Shown one piece after another: positions 36,579-42,910 of a stretch of DNA of 42,910 nt. A model generated the notes under the pieces. That model was given only the letters and a program-made list of their open reading frames with translations. It made no database searches and was not told the DNA's origin. Source of the stretch: an uncultured Bacteroidota bacterium (lineage in GTDB: Bacteria > Bacteroidota > Bacteroidia > Bacteroidales > VadinHA17); NCBI GenBank assembly GCA_937864815.1, contig CALMJY010000274.1:1-42910 (forward strand), written 5' to 3'. A program made the position numbers and the translations under genes. Position 1 is the stretch's first letter. Each line of letters starts with the position of its first letter.

Positions 36579-38081
36579 TTAATATTTTAGTGTTGAATCA
36601 TTGGCCATTTCCGTAAGTCCGACATACAGCATTTTTGACACATCTTCCATTATTTCAATAGTTACGGCGTCGGGATCATCGCCTGGCAGATGATAATATA
36701 CTTTTTTAGATGCATCTGTTGTATATACTGACATTGTCCTGTAACCTGCCATCCTGAAAACGACCTCATCGCTTCTCGGTCTGCCATAATACTCACCAGG
36801 AACAGGTGCCGCAGTTTTGATAGGTCTGTGAATATATTTCCTGTTAGCCTCTTCGAAATAACTCAGTAGCTCCTTATAAGGGCTTCCAGCACTTACATAT
36901 AATCCGGTTCCGTTTCCTACCATATCGAGGTTAATATAAGTTATTGTCTTTTCCTTCGGGAAGCTGTTTCCTGAAGCAAACAGCTTACTGCCTATCAGGC
37001 CGACCTCTTCTCCTCCGATAAAGACAAAAACAACCGATCTCTTCAGCTTTACCTCTGATAATGCCAGTGCCTTGGCCGAAGCAAGTATGTCAACCACACC
37101 GCTTGCATTATCGAGAGCGCCATTAACAACTTTTCCTGCTTTACCAACTGCGTCCAGGTGTCCTCCTATAATAATAAATTCATTTTTAAGTTCAGGATCA
37201 GTACCTTCCAGTATACCAACAACATTACATGATTTTCCTTCTGTGTGCCTGGTTGTATTAGCCCTGATAGTCATTGTTTTACCGGTATTGAATGATGCCG
37301 GTTTAAACGACTTCCTGATTTTCTCAATTAGTTCCCTGTTAGTTGTTTTAAGTCCGGCAAATATATCCTCCAACGGCTGGGGGCCAATTCCGCATACTAT
37401 AATTGACGGGTCGTATGATATATTCGGGTTTGCACTGGCTCCATCAACATATATGAATCCGGAAGCCCCGTGTTTAACTGCATTCTGAAGCTTATACTGG
37501 TGATAACAGTATGCAACCCATTTCTGGTATTCCGGATTGCGTGGATCAGCATGTGGTACATCCCTGTTAACGAGGACAATCTTTCCTTTTACATCAATAC
37601 CCTTATAGTCGTCATAATTTAATTCAGGGGCAGTGATACCAAAGCCCACAAAAACCACCTCTGCTGTTATTTCTCCCGATCCCGAGTTCATTCCCGGATA
37701 GTAGTCATCCGGATAATTATAGTTTTTATGGATAATGGATCCATCGGACAGCTTTATAATGAGTGAAAGATTTCCTATATCGTTAACCACAGTATATGGC
37801 CAGTCGAACCATTGAAAATAAGTATTGTTATCACCTGCAGGTTTAATCCCCCGGTCCTTTAATCTTGATGCAATCCATTCTGCACTGGCCAGGTATTCAG
37901 GAGTTCCGGCAAGCCTTCCGTTGAATTCAGGCGAACAAAGGGTTTCTACCCATTCCATCATCTCTTCACTCGATATTGAGTGGAACTGCTTTAGCAGCCT
38001 GGCTTCATAATCATTCTGCGCATTCAGGGATGAAGTCAGGGGTATAATTATTATTAACAGGAAAAAGAATTTATTTTTCAT
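36579..38081 (-). CDS. M28 family metallopeptidase with PA domain
   Basis: The 500-residue exported enzyme has a signal peptide (MKNKFFFLLIIIIPLTSSLN) and a PA-like inserted domain (about residues 135-265). The M28 di-zinc site has His308 and Asp310 (GGHLDAVG), bridging Asp324 (GALDNASG), Glu358-Glu359 (GGEEVGL), Asp386 (NLDMVGN) and His464 (YYHLPGDDPD). Such aminopeptidase-like enzymes trim peptides in the periplasm. All expected residues are present. It is divergent from the Crp-family gene with a 65-bp intergenic region, and its 3' end is 7 bp from the ferredoxin operator. Confidence 0.92.
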   Translation of the reverse strand: MKNKFFFLLIIIIPLTSSLNAQNDYEARLLKQFHSISSEEMMEWVETLCSPEFNGRLAGTPEYLASAEWIASRLKDRGIKPAGDNNTYFQWFDWPYTVVNDIGNLSLIIKLSDGSIIHKNYNYPDDYYPGMNSGSGEITAEVVFVGFGITAPELNYDDYKGIDVKGKIVLVNRDVPHADPRNPEYQKWVAYCYHQYKLQNAVKHGASGFIYVDGASANPNISYDPSIIVCGIGPQPLEDIFAGLKTTNRELIEKIRKSFKPASFNTGKTMTIRANTTRHTEGKSCNVVGILEGTDPELKNEFIIIGGHLDAVGKAGKVVNGALDNASGVVDILASAKALALSEVKLKRSVVFVFIGGEEVGLIGSKLFASGNSFPKEKTITYINLDMVGNGTGLYVSAGSPYKELLSYFEEANRKYIHRPIKTAAPVPGEYYGRPRSDEVVFRMAGYRTMSVYTTDASKKVYYHLPGDDPDAVTIEIMEDVSKMLYVGLTEMANDSTLKY

Positions 38082-38102
38082 TGATCATAATTTATTGAGT
38101 GC

Positions 38103-38119
38103 CAAATGTAATAATTTTG
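38103..38119. promoter_or_regulatory. Back-to-back divergent -7 boxes (M28 and Crp genes)
   Basis: TACATTTG on the minus strand (38103-38110) and TAATTTTG on the plus strand (38112-38119) both match TAnnTTTG and are one base apart. Neither has a TTTG -33 box. The two promoters must compete for polymerase, and together they form a CCAAA...TTTGG symmetry. Confidence 0.55.
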
Positions 38120-38146
38120 GAAACATATATATTATTACCTGTTGTT

Positions 38147-38818
38147 ATGAATTGTACCAAGTTAAATCAGGCTCCTTTATTCAGAGGATTAAAACCTGAA
38201 GCAATTGAGGATATTATAAATACAATACCTCACAAAGAAAGAAAGTTCAATGCAGGATCGTTAATAGCTCAGAGTGGAGATGCAGTCACATCTCTGATGA
38301 TTGTAAGTGTGGGTATGGCGAAGGGAGAAATGATCGACTTTGCCGGAAGAGTAATTAAAATTGAAGATATTCCCGCACCCGGGGCTTTGGCATCTGCTTT
38401 TATTTTCGGTAACCGTAACAGGTTTCCTGTTAATGTAATAGCAGTCTCTGATGTGGAACTTCTGATTATCGAAAAATCTGATTTTCTTTTCCTGATGATG
38501 AAGAATGACATAATCCTTGCAAATTTCCTGGATATGATTTCGAACAGATCCCAGTTTCTTTCAGAGAAGATCAAGTTTCTGAATTTCAAGACAATAAAAG
38601 GAAAGCTTGCCCAGTTCATCCTTCAGAAAACGGACCAGGGCACAAAATCGGTAAAACTTGAAATTACCCAGAATGAACTTGCTGATTATTTTGGAGTGGC
38701 CAGGCCGTCAGTGGCAAGGGCACTGGGTGATATGGAGGAGGATGGTTTAATAGAAGCAAACGGGAAAAATATCAAAATAATTGACAGGCAGGAGCTTGTA
38801 AAGCTGACAGCAGACTGA
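38147..38818 (+). CDS. Crp/Fnr-family transcriptional regulator (HcpR-like candidate)
   Basis: The 223-residue protein (from ATG 38147) has a cyclic-nucleotide-type sensor domain (about 10-115), a dimerisation helix and a Crp helix-turn-helix (173-203: LEITQNELADYFGVARPSVA, recognition helix near 185-198). It has only one cysteine (Cys3), so it is not an Fnr-type Fe-S sensor. The ARPSVAR recognition helix is like that of regulators linked to hybrid-cluster and nitrosative-stress genes, which is recalled and not verified. The frame is open back to GTG 38099, but that start overlaps the divergent promoters. It converges with the kinase gene, leaving 5 bp. Confidence 0.9.
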   Translation: MNCTKLNQAPLFRGLKPEAIEDIINTIPHKERKFNAGSLIAQSGDAVTSLMIVSVGMAKGEMIDFAGRVIKIEDIPAPGALASAFIFGNRNRFPVNVIAVSDVELLIIEKSDFLFLMMKNDIILANFLDMISNRSQFLSEKIKFLNFKTIKGKLAQFILQKTDQGTKSVKLEITQNELADYFGVARPSVARALGDMEEDGLIEANGKNIKIIDRQELVKLTAD

Positions 38819-38823
38819 AATTT

Positions 38824-40881
38824 CTAAGCCGGAAGTGTTATGATGATACAGGTCCCTTCTCCGGGAGCACTTTCAACAGATATTGTTCCTTTGTTAAGCT
38901 TTACCAGATCATAACAAAGAACAAGTCCGAGTCCTGTTCCCTTTTCATTTTCAGTTCCTGCCGTACTTTCTATTTCAGTTGATGAAAAAAGGATCTTTTG
39001 TTTGTTTAAGGGGATGCCTACCCCATTGTCACAGATCTTAAGCATCACCCCTTCATTGTTGGATGTCTTATCTTTCAGCAATATGCTTATTCTTCCTCCT
39101 CTGTGGGTATATTTAACAGCATTGGACAAAATATTCCTGATCACTATATCCAGAAGATCCTTGTCAAAGTAAGAAATTGTGTTGCCTACCTGTGTGAAGT
39201 TCACCAGGATATCTTTTTTATCAGCAGTCTCTTTGAATATGCTAAGGTTGGTAAGAACGAGTTCTGCAAGATCCTGTCTTTCAGGAGAGTATTTTATTTT
39301 ATCCTCCTGTTCTCTGCCCCAGACCAGCATGTTTTCAAGTAGATTTATTACCATCTGTGCATATTCAATACTAGAATTTGCGAATGTGTCATATTTCTCC
39401 TTGTATTCTTTTTCCTTCAGGAGATTGAGCATGTAAAGAATATTCACAACAGGGCTTCTGAGATCATGTGCAATTACGGAGAATATCCTGTTTTTGAGAC
39501 GAATTGTTTCTGATAGCTTATTGTTCTGAAGGGCTATCATATTACTTTGCTTTTCTATTTCACTATTTCTGGCAATTATCTCCTGTGTCCTTTCATTTAC
39601 AAGTATCTCAAGATTCCTGTTCATAAATTCAAGTTCACCCTGCAGTTTCTCCTTTTCATTAAAGGCTTTTATCCATTTGTACATCATTAAACCTGCCTGG
39701 ATGAATACAAAGAGCAGAATAAAATATGTAAGAATATAACCGTCAGGTTTCACTGCTTTTCCACTTGCAACCTGAATATCATGGATACCGCCGAAAAGAA
39801 GCAAAATGAAAGCAGTGAAGTATAGAATATCAATTATATTCTTTTTAAGGGCTCCTCTGAAGCTTATTATTATCGGATATAGTATAAGAATAAGGACTGA
39901 AGGATAATATAATTGAGTGGTATAACTAAAGATTTTAACAGGCAGGAATAAAGTAAGTACTGATATTATAGAAAATATGGCAGTGAAGATCAGGGCAACT
40001 ATTTTAATATACTTTGAAGGATAGATAATGTAAAGGAACCAGCCGCAGGCAATAATTAGAATCAGAAGTCCAAGGTATTCAAATCTGATGATCCATTCCC
40101 ATGACATATCCACTATATTACTGATAAGATAGTGTGATGTGAACAGAGGTCTGACAGCCAGGCAGATAGTTGCAATACTGAAAAACAGTGTCTCTGTTTC
40201 CTTTTTTGATATAAGATAGAAAAGCATGAAAAACACTGAAAATCCAAGAAGCAGGCTTATTACTGACCACTGCCATGCCCAGCTGTTTGCAAGTTTCTTC
40301 TGTACCATGGAAAATGTACCAAGACGTGCAGGCAGCCAGAATCCACCTCTTCTGTGATCATAGTTAGAGACATTTATTATAATGGACAGAGTATCTGTTG
40401 AGGGTCGCAACCTGAAGAAATTCTTCCTGTATTCAGGCACTGATTCGTCAGCATTTTTACCGGGGACTCCGTTTCCTCCAAGATATTCACCATTTATATA
40501 GATGTCATAAGATGAATCGAAAACAGGCAGATCAATTGCAAGAGCTTTCTGAAGTCCTTTTGGCAACAGAACAGTAAGTCTGTATGTGGCATAGCCGAAA
40601 GGTTCTGTTTTTACTGATAATTTCTGATATTCTGTCCAGTAGGATGGTACTTTCCCGTAGCAATCAGGCTGTATTGATTTATTCTCAAAATCATGTGGAT
40701 GAAGCATTTTTTTCCAATAGAACTCCCATTCACCGTTCAGACTGACACTAAAATCTTTATCATTTTCAAGACTGCTCAGATCCATTATCCCTTGTGAGGC
40801 AGAAGGTATTCCCTGGCTTGCCACTGAATTACAAATAGCAAAGCTAAAGAGAGCCAGATAAAACAAAAACCTCATTACCAT
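38824..40881 (-). CDS. Sensor histidine kinase with 7TMR-DISM-type sensor
   Basis: The 685-residue protein has a signal-like N-terminus and a periplasmic beta-sandwich (about 25-195; GEWEFYW, VFDSSYDIYINGEYLGGNG) like 7TMR-DISM extracellular or galactose-binding folds. Seven hydrophobic helices follow (about 203-405), then a coiled coil (about 405-465), HisKA with His472 (VIAHDLRSP), and an HATPase domain with ILSNAVKYT, DNGVGIPL and GTGLGLVL. It should autophosphorylate in response to a periplasmic ligand, perhaps a carbohydrate. No response regulator is adjacent, so the partner is unknown. Alternative starts two codons apart (MVM) are equivalent. Confidence 0.92.
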   Translation of the reverse strand: MVMRFLFYLALFSFAICNSVASQGIPSASQGIMDLSSLENDKDFSVSLNGEWEFYWKKMLHPHDFENKSIQPDCYGKVPSYWTEYQKLSVKTEPFGYATYRLTVLLPKGLQKALAIDLPVFDSSYDIYINGEYLGGNGVPGKNADESVPEYRKNFFRLRPSTDTLSIIINVSNYDHRRGGFWLPARLGTFSMVQKKLANSWAWQWSVISLLLGFSVFFMLFYLISKKETETLFFSIATICLAVRPLFTSHYLISNIVDMSWEWIIRFEYLGLLILIIACGWFLYIIYPSKYIKIVALIFTAIFSIISVLTLFLPVKIFSYTTQLYYPSVLILILYPIIISFRGALKKNIIDILYFTAFILLLFGGIHDIQVASGKAVKPDGYILTYFILLFVFIQAGLMMYKWIKAFNEKEKLQGELEFMNRNLEILVNERTQEIIARNSEIEKQSNMIALQNNKLSETIRLKNRIFSVIAHDLRSPVVNILYMLNLLKEKEYKEKYDTFANSSIEYAQMVINLLENMLVWGREQEDKIKYSPERQDLAELVLTNLSIFKETADKKDILVNFTQVGNTISYFDKDLLDIVIRNILSNAVKYTHRGGRISILLKDKTSNNEGVMLKICDNGVGIPLNKQKILFSSTEIESTAGTENEKGTGLGLVLCYDLVKLNKGTISVESAPGEGTCIIITLPA

Positions 40882-40941
40882 CGATGATAGTTGTAGGATG
40901 TGGTACTAAAGTTACGCCAAATTAATGAATTAACCACTCAA

Positions 40942-42910
40942 TTATTTTAACCCTCTGTTCACAAGGAGTGCATCAATTCCGGGCTCTTTGCCTCTGAATG
41001 CAATATACATTTCAAGAGGATCACGTGTACCACCTTTTGAGAGTATCTCTTTCTCAAACCTGGCTGCAACTTCCTTATTGAAAATGTTGCCGGTTTCCTT
41101 GAATGCCTGGAATGCATCAGCATCAAGGATCTCTGACCACATGTAAGCATAATAACCGGCAGCATAGCCTGAAGCCCAGATATGATTGAAATATGTCGAC
41201 CTGTAGCGGGGTTTGATCTCAGGTATCAGTCCGTATTTATCCATGGCTGTTTTTTCGAATTGCCTTATGTTGATATCAGAAGTATCTGTTAATGAGTGAT
41301 ATTCCATATCAAGTAATGAGGCAGCCAGGTATTCAACTGTTGCAAAGCCTGTATTGAATTTACTTGCCTTATCAAGTTTTTCAACTATTTCAGCCGGTAT
41401 CACCTCTCCGCTCTTGTAATGTTTTGCATATACTTTAAGGACCTCAGGTTCAAGAACCCAGTGTTCCATTATCTGTGAAGGAAGTTCAACAAAGTCGCGT
41501 GGAACGGAAGTACCTGATACTCCGGGGTAAGTTGAATTTGACAGAAGCTGGTGAAGTGCATGTCCGAACTCATGGAAAACAGTCGATGCTTCATCTGCTG
41601 TCAGAAGTGAAGGCTTGTCTGCAGTGGGTGGAGTTGAGTTGGTAACCATTGTAACCACAGGTGTAATCATTTTTCCGTTGATATCACGGCTCTGTCCCCT
41701 GTATGCACCGCACCAGGCACCATTCCTCTTTGAAGCACGCGGATAGTTGTCAATCATCAGAATACCTACATGTTCACCATTCCTTTTTACTTCAAAGGTA
41801 TTTACATCAGGGTGATATTTTGGAATATCGGTTCTCGGTGAAAAATCAAGGCCATAAAGCTGATTTGCAACGTAAAACATTCCCTGAATTACATTGTCTA
41901 TTTTGAAATATGGTCTGGTAATTTCGTCATCAAGATCATATTTGGCCTTTTTTATTTTCTCTGAATAGTACCACCAGTCCCATGGTTCCAGTTTGAATTT
42001 GCCCCCTTCTTTTTTAATTATTTCCTGTTGTGCCTCTGCTTCCGCTTTTGCGACGGGAGTTGCAGCGGCCCATACCTGTCCCAGAAATTCCTTAACCCTG
42101 TCGGGTGTTTTGGCCATATTGCGTTCAAGTACAAAATCAGCATAACTGCTATATCCCAGGAGCTTAGATCTTTCAACTCTCAGATTTGCTATACGGGCAA
42201 TTATTTCTTTGTTATCATACTTGTTGTCATTATCGCCTTTCATGAAATAGGCCGTAAAGAGCTTCTGACGAAGATCCCTTTTGGCGGAATATTTGAGGAA
42301 TGGTTCCATTATCGGATACTGAATTGTGAATACCCATTTTCCATCCATCTTCATGCTTTTTGCAGTCTGCGCAGCCTGCGCCACAACTCCTTCAGGAAGA
42401 CCTGAGAGATCTTCTTTATTGTCTATTACCAGTTTGAAATCGTTGGTTTCTGCCAGAAGATTCTGACCAAACTGCACAGAAAGAAGCGACATTTCCTGGT
42501 TAATTTTGCGGAGTTTGTCCTTATCTTCCAGCGATAAAGCAGCACCGCTTCTGACAAATCCCTTATAAGTGTCTTCCAGGACTCTTTTTTCTTCATCTGT
42601 AAGTGTGAACTTTTCACGGTTCTCATAAACAGATTTTACCCTTTGGAATAGTGTATCGTTCAGATTTATATCATCCCTGTGCTTTGAAAGGATGGGAGAC
42701 AGTTCTTTGTTAAGCTGCTGAAGAGTATCGTTGGTATTTGCTGAATTCAGGGCTCCGAAAACCCTTCCGACGCTTGTAATAAGTTCTCCGCTGTATTCCA
42801 GAGCCTTTATGGTATTTTCAAAAGTAGGTTCTTCAGGATTTGTGATGATTGCATTGATCTCTTTTTTCTGTTCCTCAATGCCCTGAAGATATGCCGGCAT
42901 ATAGTGGGCT
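40942..42910 (-). CDS. M3 family oligopeptidase / dipeptidyl carboxypeptidase (5' end outside window)
   Basis: The frame stays open to the right edge, with Ala-His-Tyr before the first visible Met (at 42898-42900). This matches the family pattern HYLPAFxxGM, so the start and signal are cut off. Numbered from that Met, the zinc motif HEFGH is at 443-447 (VFHEFGHALHQLL) and the third ligand is a Glu near 472 (FVELPSQIMEHW). The ASGYAAGYYAYMWSEILDAD segment near the end is typical of Dcp/oligopeptidase A-like enzymes. It cleaves oligopeptides, probably releasing C-terminal dipeptides, and may work with the S46 and M28 peptidases of this window. It lies upstream of the kinase gene on the same strand. 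Confidence 0.93.
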   Translation of the reverse strand, partial: AHYMPAYLQGIEEQKKEINAIITNPEEPTFENTIKALEYSGELITSVGRVFGALNSANTNDTLQQLNKELSPILSKHRDDINLNDTLFQRVKSVYENREKFTLTDEEKRVLEDTYKGFVRSGAALSLEDKDKLRKINQEMSLLSVQFGQNLLAETNDFKLVIDNKEDLSGLPEGVVAQAAQTAKSMKMDGKWVFTIQYPIMEPFLKYSAKRDLRQKLFTAYFMKGDNDNKYDNKEIIARIANLRVERSKLLGYSSYADFVLERNMAKTPDRVKEFLGQVWAAATPVAKAEAEAQQEIIKKEGGKFKLEPWDWWYYSEKIKKAKYDLDDEITRPYFKIDNVIQGMFYVANQLYGLDFSPRTDIPKYHPDVNTFEVKRNGEHVGILMIDNYPRASKRNGAWCGAYRGQSRDINGKMITPVVTMVTNSTPPTADKPSLLTADEASTVFHEFGHALHQLLSNSTYPGVSGTSVPRDFVELPSQIMEHWVLEPEVLKVYAKHYKSGEVIPAEIVEKLDKASKFNTGFATVEYLAASLLDMEYHSLTDTSDINIRQFEKTAMDKYGLIPEIKPRYRSTYFNHIWASGYAAGYYAYMWSEILDADAFQAFKETGNIFNKEVAARFEKEILSKGGTRDPLEMYIAFRGKEPGIDALLVNRGLK

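Noticed and set aside
38085-38120. CCAAA...TTTGG symmetry as a separate regulator operator
   Set aside because: The symmetry is fully explained by the two divergent -7 boxes and does not match the ferredoxin palindrome.

Overview
The window is a chromosomal segment of a Bacteroidota (Bacteroidetes) genome, most likely an anaerobic member of Bacteroidales or a near relative. The evidence is phylum-typical: -7 boxes of the TAnnTTTG type (before rpsU, the tRNA cluster, tamL and others), a TamL-type lipoprotein, an S46 dipeptidyl-peptidase, a CBM9-like/DUF5916 outer-membrane protein, the DUF2520-KdsC-UbiA-Maf operon, and genes that mostly lack a strong Shine-Dalgarno. A 1418-residue ATP-dependent Fe-S activase/dehydratase-like protein suggests an anaerobic lifestyle. 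Species cannot be named from the sequence.

Layout. (1) 1-4.7 kb: the 3' end of an MFS sugar porter, a TrmH-family RNA methyltransferase (minus strand), TamL, and a membrane-anchored helix-hairpin-helix protein. (2) 4.9-20 kb: the translation/transcription core: rpsU, a XerC/D recombinase, hpf, tRNA-Thr(TGT)-Tyr-Gly-Thr(GGT), tuf, tRNA-Trp, secE, nusG, rplK, rplA, rplJ, rplL, an attenuator-like hairpin, rpoB, rpoC and a DUF3467 protein. The Thr-Tyr-Gly-Thr-tuf order is the same as around E. coli tufB. (3) 20-25.7 kb: a small secreted Cys-rich protein, a MITE-like inverted-repeat element, then a tight operon of DUF2520 dehydrogenase-like protein, KdsC-like phosphatase, UbiA prenyltransferase and Maf, followed by an S46 peptidase. 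(4) 25.7-31 kb: a minus-strand DUF5916 protein, flavodoxin and a truncated YdhG-like ORF; then pdxB overlapping a Tat-signal TIM-barrel protein. (5) 31-38.8 kb: the most unusual part. It holds a giant fused activase/2-hydroxyacyl-CoA-dehydratase-like protein, a ferredoxin-like protein with a His-rich linker behind a 26-bp perfect palindrome, an M28 peptidase, and a divergent Crp/Fnr-family regulator. (6) 38.8-42.9 kb: a 7TMR-DISM-type histidine kinase and the 3' part of an M3 oligopeptidase.

How the genes may work together. Region 2 is housekeeping. In region 5 the giant protein fuses two ASKHA activase domains, each with one pair of cluster cysteines at identical spacing, to two Cys-containing HgdB/HgdC-like segments. 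This looks like a whole archerase-type two-component electron pump in one chain. The neighbouring ferredoxin-like protein and flavodoxin are possible electron donors. The Crp/Fnr-family protein is a candidate to bind the palindrome, whose centre lies about 40 bp before the estimated start of the ferredoxin transcript. The substrate is unknown.

Short GC-rich repeats mark several intergenic gaps: a 7-bp unit between two convergent stop codons, an 8-bp unit touching the ferredoxin stop codon, and three C/G-rich hairpin elements. No CRISPR array, prophage, intact insertion sequence or rRNA gene was seen.
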